Assembly: GCA_036927565.1 (NCBI GenBank)
Contig: JAYESD010000005.1
Coordinates: 96,388,301-96,452,300, forward strand
DNA: 64,000 nucleotides
Direction of reading: 5' to 3'
DNA from: Tuctoria greenei
Lineage: Eukaryota > Streptophyta > Magnoliopsida > Poales > Poaceae
Shown: positions 33,879-46,002 of the stretch, piece after piece
Numbering within the stretch: the first letter of the stretch is position 1
How the letters are laid out: the number at the start of each line of letters is the position of its first letter
Program-made: the position numbers and the translations under genes
The notes under the pieces: model-generated
Databases searched by the model: none
What the model was told of the DNA's origin: nothing
The model's input: the letters and a program-made list of their open reading frames with translations, nothing else

Positions 33879-35747
33879 AATATAACTCAATTACGTGAAG
33901 GAATGAATATTTGTTACACACATCATAGTTGGGAATAATCTAGTTCCACTTGTACATGGAGAAATTGGGGCATGCAGGTACTATATCCATATTTGAGGTG
34001 AATGCATGGCCACAAGGCAATGAAACACACTTTTAACCAATCAGACGATGTGATGTGGCTTCCCATGGATCCAATGGCCCACTTATAGGCAGGTACCCGC
34101 AGGTTTTTACCCCGATTCATCTAGAAGGTCAACAAGGGCCCACATATCAGTGTCCTAGAGCAGATGGGAGCCGAGTGGTGCCAACCCCAGTTTGGCCGAA
34201 CCACTTGTTCGGCCGAACTGCTAAAAGCATAAAACTCCGTCCAACTGCACGTGTCAACCCCTAGTGGCTTCCTTGACGCGGGAGTAAGTGAAAGCCCGGG
34301 AGATTAGCGTGCAAAACCGCATGAGTAAGTGTATAAATAGAGAGGAGTGCCTCACCTCACTTCACACGTTCCGCTTGAGCATTCTCTCTTGTACACACTA
34401 GATCTCTTAGGTCCTTAGTGGAGGTTATGCTATACAGAGGAGCCTCTAGTCCCAAGTCCAAATTGGTAAAGGTATGGCTCTTGCATATTTTCTTGTTTTT
34501 GTGACCTTATGCATAATAAAGATATTATATTTAGTCTTTCCTTATTCATATACTTGGATAAAGCGTTCCTTGTTTGGTTGTGGAGTCCATGTATGTGCTA
34601 GGTGTAGATGACGCTATGATCTAGACATAATTTCATTATCATGTTATCATAAACATCATACAACACCACTATAGTCTAATTAGGTAATAATATGATTATG
34701 ATAGTATGAATATGTTAGTGCTTGGATCCAACATTGGTTCAACGATGTTTAGGTTGGTCGTTGCCTTGGGATGAATATTAGTTTGCAACTCTTAAGGTAT
34801 TTACATAGCGTGCCAGCATGGTGCTTAGATAGTTAAGTAGCGTTAGATGCATCATAGCCAACGGGTTGTAGAGGTAGGCAGTTGGTGGTGACACCTCTAT
34901 CCATCCATTGTAATCGTCCATGTTCGGCTATGATGTAGGCTCTTGGCGGGAGTTGCCTAGCAGACCAGTGTAAGCCGATGCCCGACATGTTGGACCACTA
35001 AGCCCTAGTATTCACCATTAGCATATTCATGTGTTCTTTATTAGGCTATGTATATGAGTAATTAGAGAACTGTAGGAGTAGCTCCATCTCGTAGTCTAAC
35101 CCTCACTAGTACAACCTTACCCTAAGACTAGATTGCTTAGGTGTGTGTCGCACTCGCCCTATTAGTATCTTAACCCTGTTCTGTTAACCACTTAGTACCC
35201 TATACCTTGATCATAATAATAGTGTCTACGTTACTCCTTTGCCTTCCTCTGGGATAAATACAATACCCTTGGGAATAATTTTAGGTGAAATGCTACAAGA
35301 TAGTTTCCGTGTGCTTGCGGACCTCATATCTTACTAGAGATGATCTTGACGTTAAGAAACATCAACAAGCATTTATGGCGCTATTGCGGGGAAGGCAAAG
35401 GAAGTGAAGCAGAGCTCTCACTTGTGATTAAGCTATAGGTACTAATAGTTATTACACAGGATTGCCCTTGTTTGTTTTCTCCTTTTGTGTGAAAATAGGG
35501 TAGTGTTGGCTAACCCATTTCATGGGATGGCCAACGAGGATGTTAGTGCTCAACTGCAAGATGATTCAAGGCGTACTTCAACAAATGTTCGCTAGGCAAC
35601 ACCATTACCTTTCGTGGAAGAATTTTAGATTCACATAGAAGCCAAAATCATCCATCCCCAAGCTTGGGGGAGGCTCCAAGAGTTTGTCTTGGTTTTCCTT
35701 CATCATGGGGTGGATAGTTGGCTCTTCATCCAACACTCATGTCATGA
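33879..35747 (+). mobile_element. G2: tRNA-Asp-primed LTR fragment, inverted mate of G1
   Basis: The LTR remnant 33879-35371 lacks about 34 start bases and matches the G1 LTR in opposite orientation. It is followed by a primer-binding site at 35376-35395 and a leader with CCCCAAGCTTGGGG (35656-35669). It is cut at 35747 by the CACTA element H1. Two short in-LTR ORFs are not credible genes. Confidence 0.72.
35376..35395 (+). other. G2 primer-binding site (tRNA-Asp type)
   Basis: TGGCGCTATTGCGGGGAAGG begins four bases after the LTR end. It matches the tRNA-Asp primer site with a few changes. Confidence 0.65.
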
Positions 35748-35799
35748 CACTACAAGGATTCCGCCCTCTTGCAACGATTGCACTGAAAAAAATACTAAA

Positions 35800-37200
35800 T
35801 CATTGCAGTAAGCTTAGTCTTTTGCCACGATTCACTAGTTTGTGGTATTAGGATCTATTGTCGACCGGCTGCCATGATTCACTAGTTCGTGGCATTAGCA
35901 TCTATTGCCACGAAACACGATCGTAGCATTAGGATCATTTGCCATTATTCACTAGTTAGTGGCATTAGTATCTATCACCATGGCACACAATCATTGCATT
36001 AGGCTCTATTGTCGCGATTCCCCAGTTTGTGGCATAAGGATCTATCACCACAGATCACAATCGTTGCAGTAGGAACTTTTAGCACAATTCACCAGTTCGT
36101 GGCATTAGGATCTATCACCACAGAACATAATCATTGAATTAGGAACTTTTGCCACGATTCACCATGTTCCTAGCGATAGGATCTATCGCCACAAAACAGA
36201 ATCGTTGCATTAGGCTCTGTTGCCACGATTCTCCAGTTTGTGGCATTAGGATCTATCGCCACAGAACAAAATCGTTGCATTAGGCTCTGTCTTGCCACAA
36301 TTCACCAGTTCTTGACATTAGTTTCTATCACCACGGAACACAATAGTTGCATTAGGAACTTTTGCCACGATTCACCAGTTAGCGGTGTTAGGATCTATCG
36401 CCACCAAACACAATAGTTGCATTAGGATCTGTTGCCATGATTCAGTAGTTCATGGCATTAGGATCATCGCCACGGAATACAATCGTTGCATTAGGATCTG
36501 TTGCCATGATTCACTAGCTCGTGGTGTTAGGATCTACCACCGAGGAACAAAATTGTTGTATTAGGAACTTTTGCCACGATTCACTAGTTCGTGGCGTTAG
36601 GATCTATCACCATGGAACACAATCATTGCAGTAGGATCTATTGCCACGATTCACTAGTTCGTGGCCTTAGGATCTAATGCCACGGAGCACAATCATTGCA
36701 TTAGGATCTTCTGCCATGATTCACCAGTTAGTGGCATTAGGATATATTGCCACGGAACACAATCATTGTGTTGGGATCTATTACCACAATTCAGTAGTTC
36801 ATGGCATTAGGATCTATTGCCACGGAACACTATTGTTGCATTAGGATCTGTTGCCACGATTCACCAGTTCGTGGTGTTAGGATCTATCATCACGGAACAC
36901 AATCATTGTATTTGGAACTTTTGCCACGATTCACCAGTTCGTGGCGTTAGGATCTATCACAACAGAACACAATCGCTGCATTAGGATCTATTGTCACGAT
37001 TCACCAGTTCATGGCATTAGGAGGATCTATCGCCACGGAACACAATCGTTGCATTAGGATCTGTTGCCACGATTCACTAGTTCGTGGCGTTAGGATCTAT
37101 CACCACAGAACACAATCATTGCATTAGGATCTATTGCCACGATTCACTAGTTCGTGGCGTTAGGATCTATCATCACGGAACACTATCGTTGGCCTCACGA
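35800..37200. repeat. H1 subterminal tandem array, unit about 70 bp
   Basis: About 20 degenerate units alternate two half-motifs. One is GCCACGATTCACTAGTTCGTGG, itself an imperfect palindrome with GCCACGA/TCGTGGC arms. The other is GCCACGGAACACAATCGTTG. Each ends TTAGGATCT. Such arrays in CACTA elements bind the element-encoded TNPA-type protein. Array density and position next to the TIR fit that role. Confidence 0.85.
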
Positions 37201-37549
37201 TATATTAAAAAACGTTGGCCACTGTGTGAACGAATGAATGTGTGGTGTGTTCATCGTGTTCCCCAGGAATCATAAGGAAGGATTTGTTTATATTCTGGAC
37301 AAGTGAATGATTCAGTTATCAAGTTAATGTGCTCTAAGTTCAGTGATGTGTGATATCAACATTGAATCGAAGAAAAATGGAGAAAATCACGAAGCTAAAG
37401 GAGACGTGGGGAGGACACACTTTTCATATAAGAAACGCACTCCACTGCTTAAATAAGAGCGTCTCCATTTTGCTTTTCCACACAGACTAACGCACCATCA
37501 GTCGCTCCTCTTCTCTCTTCGTTCGTCTTCTCCGTGCGAACAACCCACC

Positions 37550-37834
37550 ATGGCCAACATTTTGTCACCAAGCTCGTTGAGGGAGCCACCCTGCAAGAAA
37601 CTGTGTTGCCGCTCCCCCGAGAGGCTCAACAATGAGCTGCTCAAGACGTCGTTGGACTGGCTGTTTGACCGGTTCCAGAGGTTGCCCGAGACGATGTCCG
37701 AGGTGCTCGGTGATGAGGGCCGCGGTATCCTGGTGGCGAGGTTGTACCGCCGAATCCGGAACAATCGGGGTAGCAGCCGAAGCAACCGGCAGAGCTGCCG
37801 AAGGAGGAGGAGCGAGAGGAGGAGTAGGATTTAA
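37550..37834 (+). CDS. Small conserved CACTA accessory ORF, copy in H1
   Basis: I do not recognise this protein. It has 94 residues and starts MANILSPSSLREPPCKKLCC. The segment REPPCKKLCC, one variable residue, SPE and a nearby Asn recur in the ORF at 53412-53852 of H3, as does a C-terminal block (VLGDEGRGILV here, VLGPEGRRTLV there). The middle 50 residues of the H3 copy are missing. The Arg-rich C-terminus looks like a frameshift, because a neighbouring frame gives a Glu-rich tail and both copies end GAGGAGTAGGATTTAA in DNA. A likely promoter lies at 37440-37460 (CTTAAATAAG). It sits between subterminal repeats, convergent with TNP2. There are no membrane or signal segments. Confidence 0.6.
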   Translation: MANILSPSSLREPPCKKLCCRSPERLNNELLKTSLDWLFDRFQRLPETMSEVLGDEGRGILVARLYRRIRNNRGSSRSNRQSCRRRRSERRSRI

Positions 37835-37912
37835 GTTTTATTTTGTTGTTTTTTAGTCGATATTGTTTTTATTTTCTTGTGTCTTGTACTTTTTCTTGTG
37901 TTTTGTGATATA

Positions 37913-38012
37913 CTCCCTCCTTATCTTTTAAATTGTCATTCAAACACAAATTTCGGTTCATTTCTAGTTCAAAGTTTTGTCTGAAACGTCAAATAAAAGA
38001 ATAAGGAGGGAG
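37913..38012. mobile_element. Stowaway-like MITE
   Basis: A 100-base element with ends CTCCCTCC and GGAGGGAG, flanked by TA on both sides (37911-37912, 38013-38014). Ends and target are those of Stowaway (Tc1/mariner-type) MITEs. It lies between the small ORF and the second H1 array. Confidence 0.85.
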
Positions 38013-38084
38013 TATTTGTTAATTAATGAATGTGTTATATATGTTCATCTGTGTGATGAATAATTTTGTAGGTTTAACTGTTTT

Positions 38085-38225
38085 GTATTGCCACGGAACA
38101 CAATCATTGCATTAGGATCTGTTGCCACAATTCTATGAGTTCGTTGCCTTTGGATCTATTGCCACAGAACACATTCGTTGCATTAGGATATGTTGCTAGG
38201 GATCACTAGTTTGTTGCATTAGGAA
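38085..38225. repeat. H1 second subterminal array
   Basis: About two further units of the H1 motif (GCCACGGAACACAATCATTGC and relatives) lie between the small ORF and the end of the transposase gene. Confidence 0.7.
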
Positions 38226-38361
38226 TTTCTGCATGAGCATCATTTCAAATTCTGGGTATCTTCTAAAGAGGTGGAATTATTCAATATCGGCTTGCTTCTA
38301 AGCTTCTGCTAAATAGAAGAACGGCTTCTATCTTTTCAAACAAAAATCAAATAGTTCACAA

Positions 38362-40551
38362 CTAGCTCACACAGTACGTATATAAAAAATCATCATCTTC
38401 GCTGTTGTCCCCCCCCCCCCCCAATGGAGCTACAAGACCATTATTTATATATGTATCATCATCATTGTCGTCATCATCATCTTCATTTTCTGATGGAACT
38501 CCATGTGCCTCAAACTGATCGCATGTTCTCATTTGATGAGCGGAAGCATCACCGGTTGCTCCCTCAATGTCATTCCTAGCCCATGCGGTCCTATGTGGCA
38601 TATTGGTATCAGTAAGTCGTCGATCATCAAATGTCTCGGCCTCCATCGTCTCAGTGACATTATTTTCACTGTCTCCACGGGGCATGACAAAAAGGTTCTG
38701 TAGCTTCATTTTAACAATTGTAGCCCATTTAGGTTGCTTCACACTTTGAACGTAAAAACCTTGTTCTGCTTGGGTGGCTAGATTGTAAGGCTCATACTTA
38801 AATTGAGAAAGAGCAGTGTCAACATCTATCATTCCGTATTGATCTGTTTTGTAGCCTCTGCCTTGGCTCTGACCGGAACAAGGCCGATCAAAGTAGTCAC
38901 ATTCAAATAACATAACCTCTTCATTTTTATTCAAAATCAATAGAAATCATTTTCTTGATTACTCCAAACTGCGCATGATCACCATCACAAACAACAACAC
39001 CACTATTTTGCGTCTGTAAATCTTTTTCCACCTCTGCATATCGAAAGAAGAAGCCATTTATGAATGATCGACTAAAAAAAAGTGTCTGACGATCAGGGCC
39101 TCTAGATAATTCATACAAATAATCGGTTACTTTGCCTTCTTTGTGTAATGTCGTAATCTGTACACATTAGTATAAAAGGGTCATCGATAAGCCAACTTCA
39201 GAACACATATTTGTTCAATATTTCTTCAAAGTAAAAACTTGCATGTACTTACTTGTTTCTGAAACTAATAAACAAACTCATCTCTATGGCGTTTTTCAAC
39301 ATCACGAGAATGAATCTTTTTTAGCTCTTCAAAATGCTCACTGAAAATGGTACAAAATTAAATTAGCCATCTACAATAAGCATGATCCAATATAGTATAG
39401 AACATCTGAGTTATACGTACTTGATCCATGGAGCAACCTCTTCAACATTAGAAATAATATAATGTCTGATGTTATGTACTTCCACCATAGTAAGTTGGCT
39501 TCATTTAAACCACTTTTTAAAATTATCAACTTCTGTAAATATATTATACTCAGGAGAAGGTTCATTCCTAGCTGCAGCTTCATGACGTTCGGGCCTATTA
39601 AGCTTGGTGCTGATGTTATCCAAAAACTAATTATAAAAATTCATACACTCTTCCATAATATGCCCTTTAGCTATAGAACCCTCCGGGTGAGCTCTGTTAT
39701 GTACAAACCTCTTCAATGTACCAAGGTACCTCTCAATTGGATACATCCATCTGTAAGAAACATGTCCACCCAAGCAAGCTTCTTCGGCAAGATGGGTCGG
39801 AAGATGTATCATGATATCAAAGAAAGTGGGAGGAAGCAACATCTCAAGCTTACAAATTGTTTCAGGAAATTTTTTGATCATATTATCCAAATCTGGTTCT
39901 GCCAATTCTTTAGAACAAATTCCAGAAAAGATTTTGCTAAACTCAATTAAAAGTTGAACAACCTTTTCAGGCAATATGTCACGTATTGCAATAGGAAGGA
40001 GCTTCTGAAATATAATATGGTAGTCATGAGTTTTTAGACTTGATACCTTACGTGCTTTTATGTCCACACATCTCTTGATGTTTGAGGCATAACCATCGGG
40101 CATCTTCACATTACCCAAAAACTTGCACGAGGTGGTCTTCTCATCTTTATTCAATGTCTATGATGCTGATAGACAATCATACTTCCCATTTATAGCCACC
40201 AGATGTTGATTTGGCCGTATACCCATATCCTGCATATCAAGACGAACTTGTAGACTATCTTTTGTTTTACCATCCATATTAAGCAATGTATCCAATATGT
40301 TATCACAAATGTTTTTCTCAATGTGCATGACATCCGAGTTATGCCTTATTAGCAATGTCTGTCAATACGGGAGCTGGAACAATATACTTTTCTTCTTTCA
40401 ACTATGTCACCTATTTTCCTCAGTGCGCTTTCTCTTATTATTCGTCTATCCAAAACTCACTTGATCAAAACTCTCATATTGTTGGAGTACTTTGTTACCA
40501 GAGAGTGATGTTGGAGCCTCTCTATTCTCTATCTTAGTGTTGAAAGATGCT
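38362..40551 (-). pseudogene. H1 TNP2-like transposase, C-terminal piece
   Basis: This is the third piece of the transposase gene. It opens right at the H2 insertion with the block ending in LSGNKVLQQYESFDQVSFG. It continues through KKKSILFQLPY and RHNSDVMHIEKNICDNILDT, the end of the Transposase_21 domain. DUF4218 follows (CKLEMLLPPTFFDIMIHLPT, RWMYPIERYLGTLKRFVHNR), then a linker (YNIFTEVDNFKKWFK), and DUF4216 after 39118 (TQNSGVVVCDGDHAQFG, NEEVMLFECDYFDRP). The C-terminus is an acidic tail with Asp repeats. Several frameshifts and stops are present. TNP2 proteins cut and paste CACTA elements at the TIRs. Confidence 0.88.
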
Positions 40552-40554
40552 TTG

Positions 40555-40870
40555 TACTACTGGAATCGCGACAATAGACGACAACTGAAATAATAGACAA
40601 CGGGGCCGTCGTCTTTTAAGTAATTGACGACGGTCAAATTGAGCCGTTGTCAATTAGCCGTTAATTGAGGACGGTCGACCTAGCACTGTCATTATTTACT
40701 TAAAGACGATGGTTGACCGTCGTCAATAAAGGCATGTCATCAATGTGGGCCGAAACTGGGCCTCCTGAGGCGTGATAGATGACGGCTGTAATTTACTGTC
40801 GTCAATTAGGCCTTAATTCATGATGGTTAACTTATTGCCGTCGTCTATTAGAGCTAGGGATATTCCGGTC
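40555..40870. repeat. H2 left TIR and subterminal array
   Basis: Motifs such as ATAGACGAC, TTGACGACGGTC and CCGTCGTC occur about ten times in both orientations. They match the array at the right end. Confidence 0.85.
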
Positions 40871-42743
40871 GCGTGCCTTTTCATTTTCATTTCACACCTG
40901 CGTGCACGCCCCTGCTGCCGAGCTTATCACTGCCGCCGCCCCCGCGCCCTCGCCCCGACATCGGCCGTCGTCACGCCGCCGCCATCAGATGAGGTATGCC
41001 GCAGCCCTTCTCCGTCGCCCCCTTCCCCACGTTGCGCCGCCCCTCCCCGCCGCCTCCGCCCCTGGACACCACCCTCTCCGCGGCTGCTCCTCCCACTCCT
41101 CCACCGAGCCTCCACCGCCGACCACCACCCATCCCACCAGTCCACTGCCCTCCCCGCCATCCACCGCCATCTAGACCCTCAACCGCCCCTCCCCGCCATT
41201 CACCACCCCCCCCCCCCCCCCCCCCCCGTCATCCACCACCCTTCCCCGCCGTCCACAACCCCTCCCAACACATCTGATATCTGCATGTATTACATTCGGG
41301 ATGAACATCAGTATCTTCTGTTCATTATATAATTGCTTGTTTTGTGGTAGATAAAATTACAAGAGCTCTAGCTCTAGTTCATTATATCATTCACTTCTGC
41401 CTGTTGATAAAATTAGTAACTCCCTGGGGTAGGCTGAATGAATGGTTACCTTAACTTTCTCCCTTATGATGCTACAAGAGGTTCTCCTTTATTGTATGAC
41501 TGTACCTTAAAATGGCTTAACTCATCTAAAAAAGGGAAAATATGACTTAGTTGGAAATTTTGAATATTAGCAAGTTTATGTATTGTGCAATCCTCAACCA
41601 CTAATATTGTGGTTATGGGATAGGAGTTCAATATAGTTACACTCGCATTATACATTCTAACTTCTATGGTCCATATAAAGTTCTGCAACAGATCCCTTAA
41701 CCCTGACCTTTCCATACATGTTCATTGTGTTTAGAAATGCATACTTCAATACATGCTGGTTGTTTCAGATAGTGTATTAGTGATTTCTTTTTAGTCAATG
41801 ATGTGCCCTTCTGATTGCCACTGCATAAATAGACAGTGAACACGTAGGACGGTGGGAGCCAGTACCGGCCATTTGTTGGAATAAAGCATGACTTAGGATT
41901 ATTTCACGTGCAATGTGTGCATAAGACACTACTACAACATAGGACTGAAAAAACAGTACAGAACATCCCAGGCAAGAGCGATCAAAACATTGGCTTTGCC
42001 TTGCACCCAGAAAAATGATATCGTCCAGAAAGCACACGTCCGTTTCTTCCTGTGTAAATAAGCATGGAGCTTGGCACGACACTGGCAAAGCTATGACCTC
42101 CAACTTCCTAGGCCACTGCAGGGCCCCACCTCGATTCTCTAAGTTAACACAGGAATTTCGGTTACCCTTCTTCTCAAATTGACCCACTTCTATAATGGAG
42201 GATTATGCTCCACCTTGGCCTTAGGAGCTGCAAAAGCATGAGTCAACAACAGGGAATGCACCTCAGTTAATCTTTCGATAGAAAGGATATATTCAGAGCC
42301 ATCATGTGTTCACACTGACATGTTTGAGCTTCACATGCAATAGCACCAACCAGCAGGATATTTTGTTGGCTCTTGCTACCTTCGCATAACACGGAACTTT
42401 TCTCGCTTGCGGAAACGCTCGAGCATGAGCTCATCACTAGCAGCTTCCTCCTGCCTGCACCCGGAAGCTTTGGTTTTTTAGTATCAGTTGCTTTGCCTCC
42501 TGCAGTTTCATTTTGCCAGAAATTTCTATCGTCTTCCAGTAATAATTGAGCTAGTATGTTTCCTGTTTTGTTCTGATTAATATGATCTATTCATGTGGTC
42601 ATGTATCAGTATAAGCATCCTGCCCTTTTCGTCATTTATTTATTGTGCTCTCCCAAAAGAATCATGTATTGTGGGATTCAGGAATGTGCGCTTTGCCTTC
42701 TATACTTTCCATTACATTCATTAGCAAATTTTCTTTTAAACAG
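40871..42743. other. H2 5' region: Pro-rich leader and unidentified sequence
   Basis: Positions 40890-41290 are very GC-rich and would encode a proline/histidine-rich chain with poly-C at 41208-41227. I take this for untranslated leader or captured sequence, not a gene. The stretch 41290-42350 shows nothing I can assign. On the minus strand, 42500-42390 gives EEAASDELMLERFRKREKFR, which has the composition of a real exon. It may be another captured host fragment of unknown origin. Confidence 0.35.
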
Positions 42744-45099
42744 GATGTCGTCGAGCAACAACAGACGACGGGGGACAGAAGCACGGAGCTTTCTGCAACC
42801 GAGAGCCACGAGAGGAGACAAGGTCTTCAAGGGCAGTCAGCTTAGCGGAGGTAGACGGACTCAGTTGGTGAGCCATCTACTGGAGTCATCACAGCGGTCA
42901 TGGCAGGTAAATAACATTTTATTATATAAATTATATAATTAATTCTTTATTCTAAAATATGAATTTTTAAAATTGTCCAGACGACTCTACGTCTGAGGAC
43001 TCAGAGGCTAGGATGCCTCCTTCGGTGCCTGCTTTGGAGCCTCCTTCTTTGATGCCCGCTTCAGAGCCTTCTTCTTAGGTGCCTCCTTGTTCAGAGCCAG
43101 TGCAATCGGGTGATCCCACTTCCGGGTCACCTGTAGTGGAGTCGGCTCCACATCGGCAAACTACGAGGAGCCTGCAAAGACAGACGATCGGATCGTTATT
43201 CGTCCGATTGGCTATAGGTAAGTAAATCTTTAACCATTCACATATTTGAAGGCTTATATATATACTAATTGAGAATCATGTATCAGGACTTGGGAGGATT
43301 GTTCGTTCACGGGGATTGACACCACAAGCAGGTGAATGGTGTCTTGGGCCATCTAGTACGTTTGTACTACCCCTATGTAGTGAAAGGAGACCCTGCCATG
43401 CCTTGGGACGATTACACTATGGCCCAGGACCTTGCTCACGGCAACGACCAGGAGGCTGTGTGGCATTACTTTATGGTAAGTATGAGCAAATATTTGTGTA
43501 ATACAAATTTATTATATATTAAATACATTTACTTGTATATTTGTTCTCCCAGGAACGGTACCGTTTGAAGAACGAAGCTGAGCAGATGGATCATGCTCGT
43601 CTCATCTTCCATAGTTGCGCCAGGAAGCCCGTGATTCAGTCACTATCGACGGCTCGCATTCAAGCTACGAAGGCGTACTTCAAGTTGCATCCGGGGGAGA
43701 ATCAGCTGGGGAAGTACAGGGAAGCAGCCGACAAGTACTTGACAGAGGCGCAATACGCAGAGGTAAAGTGTTTATTTTACTTTACTTCATTATCTTATTG
43801 TGATCAATGCTTTGATTTAATAATAAATGTGTGTAGGTCAGTGTAGCATGGCTTGACAGCCGTCCGGACGCGTACCGTGCCTTGTGTGCTCGTTGGGGGA
43901 GCCAAAGCTTCCAGAGCATGTCTAAAACCCGTCGAGAGAGTAGAGGGAGGGAAGGAAAACACTGTTTGGGTGGGGACGGCTACATACGTCTCGCTAAACA
44001 GATGGTAAGTGTGACTTGAATTTTATTTAAGTAATTTTATAATCTTTCATTGTGCTAACAAGTATTGATAGGAGCACAAGAGCAGTCAGGATCCATCACC
44101 TATCGAGGTGTGGAAGAAGGGTCATTTGGGAAGTGACCCGTCGCAGCTTGACCAACTGTCTTCTCAGACGTTGACTCATACATTGGTTAGTTATTTTGTT
44201 AACTTAATTGAATTCTCTTTAATAGTTTCAATAATGTTATTTCACCATATTTACAGGCAAAGTACAGGCAGGAGGCATGGAGGCTTCGAGGCAAAGAGTA
44301 CAATTGGCAGAGCGCGCCAATTGTCCCCGAAGCCGCGTATGCAATCGGTGGCGGGAAACCTCACAGACGATGAGTTTTGTTAATTTTATTTTACTGTCAC
44401 AAACTTTGAGTTACAAAAATTTAATAATCTTACGTCGTTGTGCAGGTTGGCCATCTTCGATGGAGTGGTCGACTTGAGGCAGGCGTGGGTTTCCTCAAGA
44501 GCCTCTTCATCGCAGCAGGGTGGGTCCAGCAGCAGCCGTACGGGCCGAGATCTGGAGCTCTAGAGTGTTCAGGAGAAGCTCCAGAGGACGCAAGAAGCGC
44601 TTAGGGCTAGGGACGAGATGCAGGCAGCGGTGCTCAGGGCTAGGGACGAGATGCAGGCAGTGGCGCTTAGGGCTAGGGACGAGTATCAAAAATCGTACAT
44701 GCTACAGTGGCAAGCTGCCTTCCAGGTAAGTTCTGAATGTTCTACTTAACATTTTTAATATACAAGTGACAACTATAATGATTTGATTTATATTTGCAGG
44801 CTATGAGCGCAGGACAGCAGGTTATCTTTCCGTAGTGGGCGCCGCCATCGACGGAGCTGCCACTGGTGCTGACGACAGGAGCACAAGTACAAAATTATTC
44901 AAAATAACTGAAACTAGTTAAACTTGTTCAAATTTAGTAAAATATGTATTTTTATACTTATAACTTGTCTAACCACACATTCATATCACAAGGATCGGGG
45001 ACAGAGGCTCAAACTTTGCCGCCCCAGATTCCGGCGCTTGGACGATTGCCGGAGGATGACTTTCTAAACTCCGGCGGCAGCGGAAGGGGTAGCATGTGA
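42744..45099 (+). pseudogene. H2 Ptta/Transposase_24-type gene, about ten exons
   Basis: Exons by GT-AG signals are 42744-42906, 42981-43217, 43287-43475, 43553-43762, 43837-44004, 44072-44185, 44257-44366, 44446-44725, 44800-44886 and 44993-45099. The start is MSSSNNRRRGTEARSFLQPR. Key parts are PYVVKGDPAMPWDDYTMAQD, ATKAYFKLHPGENQLGKYRE, ARWGSQSFQSMSKTRRESRG and VWKKGHLGSDPSQLD. A coiled segment with the repeat RARDEMQAVAL follows. The WxSxxFxxxSxxxRxxR block is that of the plant transposase Ptta/En-Spm family, which binds subterminal repeats. In-frame stops (exons 2, 8 and 9) and a donor that reads ATGAGT instead of GTGAGT after 44366 show decay. Confidence 0.78.
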
Positions 45100-46002
45100 T
45101 AGTCAGGTCAGCCGATTTGAACCCTCTTCTGAACTATTGCTTCTCTCCAACTAGTTATTGTAATTTCTAGGAAGCATAGTGATTACTCGAAAGGTTGGTT
45201 TTCAACTAACATTGCTTCTTACTGCCCACCAAGTTATCTGAAAGCTGAAGTACCTTTGACTTCTGTTGATTCTTTATAGGCACCATGGTTAATACAATTG
45301 ATAGTAGATGTTTGCTCCTGGTTGTATTAAATTTTTTGGTATATGAGTTTGACGCTGTAAGCTGATCACTGAAAATGCTAGTCCTAAACCTGCACACTTG
45401 ACAAGAACACCACACCATTTCTAACCACTGTCGAAAGATATTATGATGTTCATTTTCTCCAAGCCTCTATTGTGGATTTGTAAGTGCAGCAGTTCACTGT
45501 GCAACTGCAGTCCCACAACCTTGCCCTGAGTGACATTTACAGTTTGTCCTATGACATTTACAGTTTGTCCATGTGCCCACCAAGGCACCAACAAAAATGC
45601 CATGTCAATTCTTTTCTCTTTTTTTTTGATTAGCAGCAAGCCTCTATTAACAAAAGACAGAAGGCTACAACAACACATAGCCATCTAAATGATCTAAACT
45701 TTGGTGCAACCCATGACTCGTTTCTTTGCTACTGCCATTCAGCCAGTAAATGGGCACTCAACTGTTTCCTTAGTTATCCGTTAACACCTTGTTAATTCCT
45801 ACTCTAGTAAAAAATGGTTGCTGGATAATTGTCTTGTACTGAGGCCTTTTGGTTTAATTAGATTGCATTTGCCATTTAACTATTTTTATTTTCAATATTT
45901 GGAATTAGTTGCCATCTTAGTATGCCACATACGTCGTGTATGTGAAAACAATCTAGACCACACACTTGTTAATAACTGGTTTAAACTTTGTGTGAATTTC
46001 AG
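45100..46002. other. H2 region between Ptta gene and cystatin exon
   Basis: AT-rich DNA without a credible ORF. The part just before 46001 is probably the captured intron of the cystatin gene (pyrimidine-rich end GTGTGAATTTCAG). The rest may be further captured non-coding sequence. Confidence 0.4.

Noticed and set aside
38411..38424. Poly-C tract near the end of the H1 transposase
   Set aside because: It encodes a short Gly run in the transposase tail. It is a simple slippage tract with no further signal.
40820..41332. Proline/histidine-rich ORF of 170 codons
   Set aside because: Open only because of GC and poly-C composition. All three plus frames are open in parts and none has a domain.
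41936..41955. CACTACTACAACATAGG inside H2, a possible further CACTA end
   Set aside because: There is no subterminal array next to it and no inverted partner in H2.
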